From: Fidelibacterota bacterium REDSEA-S14_B6
Lineage (GTDB): Bacteria > Fidelibacterota > Marinisomatia > Marinisomatales > S15-B10
Reading direction: 5' to 3'
Assembly: GCA_001626655.1 (NCBI GenBank)
Contig: LUOC01000025.1
Location: 1 to 5,877 of the forward strand
Length of the DNA stretch: 5,877 nt
In this document: in pieces, positions 1 through 5,877 of the stretch
How the letters are laid out: each line of letters begins with the position of its first letter
How positions within the stretch are numbered: the stretch's first letter is position 1
Made by a program: the position numbers and the translations under genes
The notes under the pieces: generated by a model
Databases searched by the model: none
What the model was told of the DNA's origin: nothing
Seen by the model: only the letters and a program-made list of their open reading frames with translations

Positions 1-1
1 A

Positions 2-2509
2 AAGCTTTACAGTTTTGATTTGGCAGGACGGGTTCGCTCCAATGATGACATGGTTTCCATCATGATTGACTCGAGCTCTTTTCAGGATTTCCAGACGGGG
101 ACTGAAGTTACCTTGTCTGCCGGAGAAGCAAGGGTGGGAGCGGCTGTGATAGAAGCCACCGGCATAACAGGAACCATCAACGGATACAGTGTGGCACTGA
201 CAGGCGATGCTTCACTCAATGAAGAAAAAAGTGTTTCTCTGGATATTGAAGTCAGTGATGTTCCGTTGGAGAATTTCGCATCGCTCCGCCTGGCTGAGAT
301 CTTGAGCGCCGAGACCCTAAACGTTGTCGTTGATCTCGAATCCGATGAAACGAAAGCCCATATTGAGGCCCGGCTAAATGATGCCGAAGATTCCAAACTC
401 CTCGCCGATTTTGAATCCCGATTGGAGTTTGATGGTAACACTGTTCGATTGTCCGAGTCAGAGGTGGATATCAAGGATGCCCGTTTTATCGGGAGCGGCC
501 GCTTCGAAGACGCATCCGAACTTTCGCTGGATCTCTACGTCTCCACCCTCGATCTCGAAAAGTTTGGCCTTTCGGCAAGATCCACAAACATTCAAGGGAC
601 GATGGCGGTGAATGTTGGCGTCGATCAAGAGCGGGCAATAACCGGAGTGTCCACACATGTAGCGCTACAGAATGACAATTACGCCAGCCCGGAGTTTGTC
701 GGCGTTTCCGGCCGCATCGACTATGGCGAGGGAATTGTTTCGGTCCCCGATTCACTCACCATCAACTTCGGACTCGGAACCATTCAAGCCCACGGCGAGA
801 TCGATCTGGATCGTAAGAAGACGGATCTTGTGATGGTGCTTCAGGAGACTGACCTGCCTGTAGTTGCCTCCTTTGCCGGAATTGAAGGGAGTCCGGAGGG
901 GCTTGCTTACGGGACAGTCCATCTGTCGGGATTTTTGGATGACCCCTCTCTGAAGGGGAATGTCACCATCAACAAGGGCTCATACGGAAAAGTGGCGGTG
1001 TCGTCATTGAAGTCGAATTTCATGATTAACTCTATTCTCAAGACTCGTCACGGTTCACTGACCGCTTCAGCGGAGAACACAATCCTGGGCGACCTCAATG
1101 TGGACGGCGGCTCCCTCAATCTCTACTTTATGGGCGACACCGTTCTTATCGCCAATGCGAATGTCACCTCCGGAGATGAGTACCTCCGCCTCTCTGGCAA
1201 GATTGTCGACTTTGAGTCTCTCCAGATCGATCAAGTCCAGTCGTCGTTGAAAGAACAGTTCGTCTCAAGTCTCGCACCGTTCGCCGTCAATATCGACCAA
1301 AAGACCATGCAGATCGGGCCGGCGCAGTTCAGGGTCAACGACGGTTCCCTCGACACACAACTGGAATTTGCCGATGGACTCCTGAAGAACGGTGAATTCA
1401 GAATGGTCAATATTGACCTGGAAGGTGTTGGGAACCTCTTCGGCAGATCGCTGCCGCTGACGGGAACCGCCTTTGCCGATTTTTCAGCAAAGACTGAGGA
1501 AGAGAAACTTCTTCTGGACGGCTCCTTTCAGGTTCGAAAAGGAATTTGGGAAGGGATGGAGTTTGACGATCTGCTTTTCACCGCCGCCGTGGACGGAGAG
1601 CATGTGACGATCAAAGAGATGCAGCTGAGGAGGGGCCAGGACCTCGCCCTCGATCTGTCCGGTTTCTATACTGCGCAGATGGAAGCGGACAAATTTCTTT
1701 CAGCAAAGCCCGAAGGCAGTCTCAGTTTCACCGGTCTTTTTGATGACTTCGACCTTGTCCTTCTCTCACCGTACCTGCCCGAATGGTGGCATCTCAAGGG
1801 AGCCGCTACAGGAAGTTTCGCCATGAGCGGGACATCTGAGTCTTCGGAGATCAGTTTCGCTCTGGCCATCGATGATCCAAGGTTTTCACTTATCGAAGCA
1901 GAGCAGATCAAGGCGACGGGCCGGTATGCTGACCATCGGCTCTATTTCGAAAATCTGATTGGTCTCACCCACAACGGCGAATACACCGGCGAGGGGTATC
2001 TCCCCGTTGACTTTGATATGGTGGCGCACGATGAGGATAGGTGGATTGCAACCGATCCCATCGCCATGAACTTCAAGTCGAGGACCTCTTCCATGGATTT
2101 CCTCTCACCATACTTTACCGACCTGGACTCCGTGAAGGGGGCGATCGAGATCGATCTCAGCATTGCGGGGACGCCGGAGCGGCCTGTGAGAAACGGAAAT
2201 ATTACGATCTCCGATGGAGAACTCTATTACACTTGGCTCGATCAGCCCGTGACTGATCTGAACGGCCGTGCGTTCCTGAAGGACAATATGCTGATCGTGG
2301 ACCGACTCACGGCTGTGTCTCACATCCCCGATGACACGAACTGGGGGCAGGACCTCCGGGCGAACCTCGCCAGAGTTTCTGGCGGTAAACTGTTCGGAGA
2401 GAAGAAGGAGAAGAAAAAGGAAAATCTCCGCATTACGGGCACGATGGATATGAACAGTTTCTTCAATCCGAATCTCGCTTTCCTTGTCGATGGGGAAGAT
2501 CGCCGGTGA
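2..2509 (+). CDS. tamB: TamB-like translocation/assembly protein, main body (5' partial; ends at frame break)
   Basis: This is the periplasm-spanning component of the translocation and assembly module. The frame is open from base 2 through the left edge, so the true start and the expected N-terminal membrane anchor lie outside the window; the TTG at 20 is internal. The product is almost entirely alternating beta-strand sequence with recurring TamB/AsmA-type modules, a strand ending in G followed by 'G-N/S-hydrophobic-x-I-x-x-G'. The clearest are near 905-1020 (GNVTINKG), 1451-1627 (GSFQVRKG) and 2138-2310 (GNITISDGELYY). In known TamB proteins such repeats build a lipid-binding beta-taco groove. 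A lysine/glutamate-rich insert (GEKKEKKKEN, 2396-2425) sits just before the C-terminal domain. The frame stops at TGA 2507-2509 in the middle of family homology, which resumes in the +1 frame. The family assignment is firm; the broken state could be real or a one-base error. Confidence 0.85.
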   Translation, partial: KLYSFDLAGRVRSNDDMVSIMIDSSSFQDFQTGTEVTLSAGEARVGAAVIEATGITGTINGYSVALTGDASLNEEKSVSLDIEVSDVPLENFASLRLAEILSAETLNVVVDLESDETKAHIEARLNDAEDSKLLADFESRLEFDGNTVRLSESEVDIKDARFIGSGRFEDASELSLDLYVSTLDLEKFGLSARSTNIQGTMAVNVGVDQERAITGVSTHVALQNDNYASPEFVGVSGRIDYGEGIVSVPDSLTINFGLGTIQAHGEIDLDRKKTDLVMVLQETDLPVVASFAGIEGSPEGLAYGTVHLSGFLDDPSLKGNVTINKGSYGKVAVSSLKSNFMINSILKTRHGSLTASAENTILGDLNVDGGSLNLYFMGDTVLIANANVTSGDEYLRLSGKIVDFESLQIDQVQSSLKEQFVSSLAPFAVNIDQKTMQIGPAQFRVNDGSLDTQLEFADGLLKNGEFRMVNIDLEGVGNLFGRSLPLTGTAFADFSAKTEEEKLLLDGSFQVRKGIWEGMEFDDLLFTAAVDGEHVTIKEMQLRRGQDLALDLSGFYTAQMEADKFLSAKPEGSLSFTGLFDDFDLVLLSPYLPEWWHLKGAATGSFAMSGTSESSEISFALAIDDPRFSLIEAEQIKATGRYADHRLYFENLIGLTHNGEYTGEGYLPVDFDMVAHDEDRWIATDPIAMNFKSRTSSMDFLSPYFTDLDSVKGAIEIDLSIAGTPERPVRNGNITISDGELYYTWLDQPVTDLNGRAFLKDNMLIVDRLTAVSHIPDDTNWGQDLRANLARVSGGKLFGEKKEKKKENLRITGTMDMNSFFNPNLAFLVDGEDRR

Positions 2510-3320
2510 TATAGCGCCTGAAGAGGCAGTACTGCGAATGGAATTCACCGGCGGGGAAGACTACAGTGAAGTCCCCACCGAGGACGGCACTGTATTCAAT
2601 TACAGGCTGAACTTTCCCATCAGCGATAAGCTGTTCGTCCGAAACAGCCAGATCGATGCCGAGGTTTCGGGGAATATGTCGATCCAGAAATATGGGAACG
2701 AACCTTATCGCTATGCGGGAGAACTCGACGTGGTGTCCGGAAAGTTCTACTACTTTTCGGATGTCTTCAATATCGAGGAGGGGAATCTCGCGTTCGATCC
2801 AACGGAATTGAATCCCCGTCTGAATATCCGCGCCACCACTCAGATTTCCGGCGAACAGATCTACGTGACTCTGACGGGCGAACTGGATGATCCTGTTCTG
2901 GTTCTCGAACATAGCGACAATTTCTTTAGTCAGGAAGATCTGCTCCAGTTGCTGACTCTTCAAAAGCGATTCGATGGCGGCGCTCCGGACAACATTGGCC
3001 GTCAGTCGGCGTTCCTGTTTGGGAAATTTCTGGAGAATGAACTGGAGAAAAGTCTCGCCAGATCAACCCCCCTCTTTGATGAGTTCGAGATCGAGGGCTC
3101 TGCCGCACTCATCGACCCGACGGAAGATCAGGATGTTGCGGTGAAAGTCGGTACGCGCCTTACGTCAAATCTGTCCCTCAGTTATAAGCGAAGTTTTTCC
3201 CTGATCAAGCCGAATGAAGTGGGCGTTGAATACCGCCTAAACCGCAATGTGTCGCTCGTTGTCACCTACGATGATGACGGTCAAGTCCATCTGAAATACC
3301 GGCGCAAGTACCGGTTCTAG
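2484..3320 (+). CDS. tamB: TamB C-terminal (DUF490-type) domain, in the +1 frame relative to the upstream part
   Basis: This encodes the conserved C-terminal domain of TamB, the part thought to contact the TamA barrel. Hallmarks are the stretch VRNSQIDAEVSGNM, the motif GKFYYFSDVFNIEEGNLAFDP, the segment TGELDDPVLVLE, the FSQEDLLQLLTLQKRF helix, and a strand-rich end (SFSLIKPNEVGVEYRLNRN) closing with aromatic RRKYRF. About 275 residues is too short for a stand-alone TamB and fits exactly the part missing from the preceding frame. If it were translated independently, the candidate starts are TTG 2484 or ATG 2490, but I see no Shine-Dalgarno sequence before either, and there would be no signal peptide to export it. 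I therefore read it as the 3' part of the same gene, joined by skipping one base in the G run at 2492-2495. This gives ...FLVDG-KIAGDIAPEE.... The tamA-like gene follows after a single base. Confidence 0.85.
   Translation: MSMGKIAGDIAPEEAVLRMEFTGGEDYSEVPTEDGTVFNYRLNFPISDKLFVRNSQIDAEVSGNMSIQKYGNEPYRYAGELDVVSGKFYYFSDVFNIEEGNLAFDPTELNPRLNIRATTQISGEQIYVTLTGELDDPVLVLEHSDNFFSQEDLLQLLTLQKRFDGGAPDNIGRQSAFLFGKFLENELEKSLARSTPLFDEFEIEGSAALIDPTEDQDVAVKVGTRLTSNLSLSYKRSFSLIKPNEVGVEYRLNRNVSLVVTYDDDGQVHLKYRRKYRF
2492..2509 (+). other. Frame break in tamB (GGGG run to TGA stop)
   Basis: The upstream frame reads GGG at 2492-2494, then GAA GAT CGC CGG and TGA (2507-2509). Shifting by one base inside the GGGG run (GGG at 2492-2494 to GGG at 2493-2495) continues as AAG ATC GCC GGT GAT and stays open to 3320. 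The two frames overlap from about 2484 to 2506, so the exact crossover is not fixed by the sequence, but the G run is the only homopolymer in that interval where tRNA re-pairing or a one-base indel is easy. An added G by mutation or sequencing/assembly error is the simplest cause. No RF2-like Shine-Dalgarno stimulator is visible upstream. Confidence 0.75.
2501..2553 (+). repeat. 9-bp perfect inverted repeat at the tamB frame break
   Basis: CGCCGGTGA (2501-2509) is the exact reverse complement of TCACCGGCG (2545-2553), with 35 nt between. The 5' arm consists of the last two sense codons and the TGA stop of the first tamB frame, and begins 5 nt after the GGGG run. In RNA it could form a GC-rich stem, extendable by a U2500-G2554 wobble pair, but the large loop lowers its stability. 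By rough calculation about one such repeat is expected by chance in a window of this size, so only its position is notable. Confidence 0.4.
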
Positions 3321-3321
3321 T

Positions 3322-5181
3322 TTGATCCACAGACGCAGTGTGCCCGCGGCGGTGCTGGCATTCGCCGCCCTGATACAGGTATCTCTCAATGGGCAGATAA
3401 CCACCACGAGATATACCGTCGGCGCGATCACCTTCAAAGGAAACAGTTCCGTCTCCTCCAGAGATTTGAAAGGCGTCGCGAAACTCAAGGAACCGCGGCT
3501 GTGGAACACCACAGAGTTCAACCGCAGGTCTCTAAAACTTGACGCCTTCAATGTGCGGAATTTCTATCAGACGAAGGGGTTCCTCTCGGTTGTTGTGGAG
3601 GAGTCTTTTGAAATCCAGAGAGACAACAGCGTCGACATTGTTTTCAAGATTGAGGAGGGGCCGAGATCAATTCTTCGTTCGGTGACGGTGGAAGGGAGCA
3701 GGTTGATTAACGACAGGCGCATTCTTCGTCTCTTGGGACTGCGGATCGGGAGACCTCTCAACCTTACGGCCCTTGGACACAATTACGCGCTTCTGGAATA
3801 TGAATATCACAAACTCGGCAAGCTGCTGTTCAGTTTGGAGCACAGTTACCGGCCCGGTGAAGATATCGATCTGACACTGCTCATCAATGAAGGCCGTGAT
3901 GTCTACATCGATTCGGTGATCGTTATCGGATTGGAGACCGTTGACACCCTGTTCGTTCTCAGGGAGCTGGAGTTTAAGTCCGGTGACCGATACAACTCCG
4001 AACACGTCCTGCTGTCGGAGAGACAACTGTTCGAGACATCCCTGTTTTCCCTTGTCAATATCGCCCCGAGCAAGAGTTCGCGAAGTGGTGACTGGGTGGA
4101 CATCACCGTAGAAGTGAAAGAAATGGGGAAACGTGATCTGCTGATTGAGCCCGGTTTCGCACACATTCCGTCCAGTAGTTCAGGTGGTGAACCGGTATCG
4201 GGAATTGAAGGGGCTGTGAGACTGGTGGATCGAAATCTGTATAACACCGGTCTTCGGCTTGGGTTGAGGAGCACCATCGATCTGCCGATCGACGCTATTG
4301 TGAATAGAGGGTCCGTCCCTGTCATATTTCGTTCAGACCTCTCCTTCACCAACAACTGGATAATGAGCTTAAGGGCACCGAACACCGTGAGATTCTTTGT
4401 TGACCGTGCTCCGGAACTTTTGAGAGTCGATGAGCCGATTCTGCGGTATGGTGTGGAATGGACAGGACTCAAGCGGTATTCGGAAGAGTCAATCCTGAGG
4501 GGTGGTCTGCGGTGGACACGGATCATCTCAGACAGGATGACTGTTGAGGAACAGCAGCAGGAACAGCAGCGAAGCATCTCTCTGCGATTCCGCCACCGTG
4601 AACTGGACAATCTCATCACACCGAGCGACGGGTGGTCACTGACACTCGATTCAGAAGTCGTCGGCTGGATGCTGGGCGGCACCCACGATTACTTCAAGCT
4701 CGAGTTCGATTACCGCCGCTTTATGCCTTTGCCGAGGGGACGGGTACTTGCGTTTCGATCCAAGATTGGCCGAATGGATAGGCTGAACGACACCTCGCCT
4801 TACATTCCCTCATATGACCTTTTCTATCTCGGCGGAAGTACGAGCCTGAGGGGATGGCCTGCACAGCGGTATCTCACAATCGAACAGGACGGCGTTGAGC
4901 GTCCGGTGGGCGGTTTGATCAAGGTGCTCTTCAGCAGTGAAGTGAGGATCCCCCTCACGGAACTTTTCGGGATCGATCTCTTTGTCGATGGCGGTATTCT
5001 TGCGGTTTCACTCAGCGAGCTGGCGGAACAGTTCGACGAATGGAAATCTGGCGAAGGGTGGAACTATGGCGCCGAACTGACCATCAGTACACCGTTGGGG
5101 CCTATCAGGTTCTATTATGCCATCCCCTTCAATCGCCCTGAAGGGGCGCTCGTAAATCTCGGTGTCCCCTACGCCTTCTAG
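3322..5181 (+). CDS. tamA: TamA/BamA-family (Omp85) outer-membrane protein with three POTRA domains
   Basis: This is the outer-membrane barrel partner expected for TamB, which helps fold or insert outer-membrane proteins. The 619-residue product begins at TTG 3322, the first possible start after an in-frame stop at 3292-3294. It is needed to include the basic HRR and hydrophobic core of a Sec signal peptide, with cleavage likely near LNG-Q25. GTG 3340 would lose the basic residues. Three POTRA domains follow at about 31-113, 114-192 and 193-270, each ending in a 'DI-hydrophobic-E/N-EG' type strand. The barrel occupies about 272-619. It contains the Omp85 loop-6 motif as S-L-R510-G511-W512 within YLGGSTSLRGWPAQRY, the strand LFVDGG, the strand GPIRFYYAIPF, and a terminal Phe. 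Three POTRAs and about 600 residues match TamA (E. coli TamA is 577) better than BamA, which usually has five. There is no lipobox, so it is not TamL of Bacteroidota. It starts 1 nt after the tamB stop without a clear ribosome site, so translational coupling is likely. Gene symbol by similarity and context. Confidence 0.88.
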   Translation: MIHRRSVPAAVLAFAALIQVSLNGQITTTRYTVGAITFKGNSSVSSRDLKGVAKLKEPRLWNTTEFNRRSLKLDAFNVRNFYQTKGFLSVVVEESFEIQRDNSVDIVFKIEEGPRSILRSVTVEGSRLINDRRILRLLGLRIGRPLNLTALGHNYALLEYEYHKLGKLLFSLEHSYRPGEDIDLTLLINEGRDVYIDSVIVIGLETVDTLFVLRELEFKSGDRYNSEHVLLSERQLFETSLFSLVNIAPSKSSRSGDWVDITVEVKEMGKRDLLIEPGFAHIPSSSSGGEPVSGIEGAVRLVDRNLYNTGLRLGLRSTIDLPIDAIVNRGSVPVIFRSDLSFTNNWIMSLRAPNTVRFFVDRAPELLRVDEPILRYGVEWTGLKRYSEESILRGGLRWTRIISDRMTVEEQQQEQQRSISLRFRHRELDNLITPSDGWSLTLDSEVVGWMLGGTHDYFKLEFDYRRFMPLPRGRVLAFRSKIGRMDRLNDTSPYIPSYDLFYLGGSTSLRGWPAQRYLTIEQDGVERPVGGLIKVLFSSEVRIPLTELFGIDLFVDGGILAVSLSELAEQFDEWKSGEGWNYGAELTISTPLGPIRFYYAIPFNRPEGALVNLGVPYAF

Positions 5182-5184
5182 GCA

Positions 5185-5205
5185 AGGAACTTTTCCTACC
5201 CTTTT
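5185..5205 (+). terminator. Weak hairpin just after the tamA-like stop
   Basis: AGGAA (5185-5189) pairs with TTCCT (5193-5197) across a 3-nt loop. Three further outer pairs are possible (5180-5182 with 5200-5202) after a small internal loop. A run of four T lies at 5202-5205. The stem is short and AT-rich, so this is at best a weak intrinsic terminator for the tamBA unit. Confidence 0.2.
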
Positions 5206-5234
5206 ACGTAACGTTGAATAATCTTCAGTGAAAT

Positions 5235-5279
5235 CGGTTTGTGGAGCTGAAACCGTAAAGCTAAATTCCGGCTCTTTTT
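5235..5279 (+). promoter_or_regulatory. Possible H-type pseudoknot or attenuator-like structure before the lipoprotein gene
   Basis: CGGTTT (5235-5240) pairs perfectly with AAACCG (5250-5255). GAGCTG (5244-5249), lying in the loop of that hairpin, pairs with CGGCTC (5269-5274), including one G-U pair, and is followed directly by TTTTT (5275-5279). The helices can coexist as an H-type pseudoknot: connecting loop of 3 nt, no gap between helices, and an A/U-rich 13-nt loop at 5256-5268. If instead they compete, the second is a terminator-like stem with a U tract and the first would oppose it. It could end the tam transcript or control read-through into the lipoprotein gene. Six-base helices are common by chance, so this is a candidate only. 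It matches no riboswitch class I recognise. Confidence 0.3.
5239..5267 (+). promoter_or_regulatory. Candidate sigma70-type promoter for the TPR lipoprotein gene
   Basis: TTGTGG (5239-5244) and TAAATT (5262-5267) are separated by 17 bp and would place a transcript start roughly 28 nt before the ATG at 5302. Both boxes depart from consensus (TTGACA, TATAAT). The site overlaps the proposed RNA structure, so the two readings compete. Confidence 0.2.
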
Positions 5280-5301
5280 CTGAATTAAGGATTGCCACAA
5301 A

Positions 5302-5796
5302 ATGAAGCAAAAAAAGATATTCATCTGTCTGACGATAGCGCTCCTCTTCGCAGCCTGTGAAAAGGAGTCGCCGAACGACCTTCTCTCAGAAGCGAAAACG
5401 CTCATTACCGAGCAGAAATACTCAGAAGCGCTGGAGAAACTCCGCCTCCTGTTGGATAAGTATCCAAACGCCGCGGAAGCCGCCGAGTCCCGGTATATGA
5501 TTGGGGACACCCATATCGCCACCAACAAGAATTTCGAGGCGGCGCTCGAGGAGTACGCCAAAGTTGTTGAAGATTATCCCGATTCTCGTTTTGCTATCAA
5601 CGCGCAGTTCATGATCGGTTATGTTTTCGCCAACTTTATGCGAGATTACGAATCGGCGAGGGTCGAGTACGAGCGGTTCCTTGAGTTGTTCGAGTCTGAA
5701 GCGGACAGTGGGATCGTTCAATCGGTGAAGTTCGAGCTTAAGAATCTCGGCAAGGACTTGAACGAGATTCCGCAGCTCAAGCACATTTCCTCTTAG
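5302..5796 (+). CDS. Small TPR lipoprotein (BamD/CpoB-like fold), outer-membrane associated
   Basis: The 164-residue product has a lipoprotein signal peptide: basic KQKK at 2-5, a hydrophobic stretch at 6-18, and lipobox LFAAC with Cys19 as the likely lipidated residue. Glu20 at +2 is not the Asp that retains lipoproteins in the inner membrane of enterobacteria, so an outer-membrane site is expected. Three tetratricopeptide repeats follow at about 25-58, 59-96 and 97-131. Two have the 'hydrophobic-x-x-Y-P-x-(A/S)' ending (LLDKYPNA, VVEDYPDS) typical of BamD and the CpoB/YbgF C-terminal domain. A short charged tail closes the protein. BamD is about 245 residues with five repeats, so this is a shorter relative and I give no gene symbol. 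TPR proteins act as docking scaffolds; the partner is unknown, with the neighbouring Omp85 protein one possibility. AAGG at 5287-5290 is a modest ribosome site 11 nt before the ATG. The 120-nt spacer before it suggests separate control. Confidence 0.8.
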   Translation: MKQKKIFICLTIALLFAACEKESPNDLLSEAKTLITEQKYSEALEKLRLLLDKYPNAAEAAESRYMIGDTHIATNKNFEAALEEYAKVVEDYPDSRFAINAQFMIGYVFANFMRDYESARVEYERFLELFESEADSGIVQSVKFELKNLGKDLNEIPQLKHISS

Positions 5797-5813
5797 CTCT
5801 CCTCCATAATACA

Positions 5814-5877
5814 GTGACTGATTTCAGCTTGACCGAACTTAACGAAAAGATCGCCAAGGAGTCGGCGTTTGTAAGAC
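5814..5877 (+). CDS. MoxR-type AAA+ ATPase, N-terminal fragment (cut by window end)
   Basis: From GTG 5814 the frame runs to the window edge and reads V/MTDFSLTELNEKIAKESAFVR, only 21 codons. The pattern LNEKI-x-x-ESAFV is what I recall at the start of MoxR-like ATPases of the Bacteroidota/FCB type, just before the conserved 'VIVGQ' segment that leads to the Walker A motif; none of those catalytic motifs is inside the window. MoxR ATPases act as chaperone-like AAA+ proteins, often encoded next to DUF58 and von Willebrand A proteins. It begins 17 nt after the lipoprotein stop, consistent with an operon. No Shine-Dalgarno sequence precedes GTG; TTG 5829 is a less likely alternative start. The identification rests on a very short stretch. 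Confidence 0.55.
   Translation, partial: MTDFSLTELNEKIAKESAFVR

Noticed and set aside
2411..2419. A-rich AAG AAA AAG codons as a -1 slippery site explaining the tamB frame break
   Set aside because: A -1 shift here leads to the wrong frame; the C-terminal domain is in the +1 frame. The heptamer is also G AAA AAG rather than A AAA AAG.
2492..2560. Direct repeat GGGGAAGA at 2492-2499 and 2553-2560 flanking the frame break, suggesting a deletion or duplication
   Set aside because: Eight bases is short, the 61-bp spacing gives no better join of the two frames, and both copies simply encode Gly-Glu-Asp.
2105..2963. Overlapping minus-strand open frames opposite the tamB frame break, as an antisense gene
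   Set aside because: They mirror the coding strand of TamB, show no family motifs or start signals, and are expected by chance opposite coding sequence of this composition.
3322..3396. TamL-type lipoprotein signal on the tamA-like protein
   Set aside because: No cysteine occurs in the signal region; the segment ends SLNG-QITT, consistent with ordinary signal peptidase I cleavage.
3903..4682. Long open frame on the minus strand inside the tamA-like gene
   Set aside because: The conceptual product is Ser/Arg-rich low-complexity sequence without a recognisable fold, lies wholly opposite a well-supported gene, and has no promoter or ribosome site that I can see.
1..5877. CRISPR array, tRNA/rRNA gene, insertion sequence, toxin-antitoxin or defence system
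   Set aside because: No regularly spaced repeats, tRNA-like cloverleaf, transposase motif or terminal repeats were seen; nearly all of the window is accounted for by four collinear genes of ordinary envelope or ATPase families.

Overview
The window holds part of an outer-membrane assembly locus from a Gram-negative bacterium, all on the + strand. In order it carries a large TamB-like protein (5' end outside the window, reading frame broken once near 2492-2509), a TamA/BamA-family outer-membrane beta-barrel protein, a small TPR lipoprotein, and the first 21 codons of what looks like a MoxR-type AAA+ ATPase. A lipobox, an Omp85 barrel with POTRA domains and a TamB C-terminal domain together require a diderm cell. 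The TamB C-terminus, the TamB-then-TamA order and the TPR lipoprotein/MoxR neighbours resemble the FCB group (for example Marinimicrobia or related lineages) more than Proteobacteria. That placement is an inference from remembered family patterns, not a search result. Base composition is near balanced and looks even along the window, with no sign of a recently acquired island.

Region by region: 2-2509 is the main body of TamB, with repeated beta-rich modules. From 2484/2490 to 3320, in the +1 frame, lies the TamB C-terminal domain. The two pieces read as one protein of at least about 1,105 residues if a single base is skipped in a GGGG run at 2492-2495. A 9-bp inverted repeat begins 5 nt after that run, and its 5' arm contains the stop codon of the first piece. 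A one-base sequence or assembly error, a recent mutation, a true split into two genes, and recoding are all possible; an error or mutation is the plainest. From 3322 to 5181 is a TamA-like protein with a signal peptide, three POTRA domains and a 16-strand-type barrel carrying an LRGW loop motif. It starts 1 nt after the tamB stop, so the two are surely co-transcribed. The 120-nt spacer 5182-5301 is the only sizeable intergenic region. It contains two 6-bp helices that interlock as an H-type pseudoknot or as alternative hairpins, the second followed by T5. 5302-5796 encodes a three-TPR lipoprotein, and 5814 to the window end starts the ATPase gene.

How they work together: TamA (outer membrane) and TamB (normally anchored in the inner membrane, spanning the periplasm as a hydrophobic beta-groove) form the translocation and assembly module. 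It is implicated in inserting some outer-membrane proteins and in phospholipid transport to the outer membrane. The TPR lipoprotein is also expected at the outer membrane and could be an accessory, but the spacer before it means its link to the TAM genes is only positional. I see no CRISPR array, RNA gene, insertion sequence or defence gene. The TamB frame break and the structured spacer are the two spots most worth a second look.
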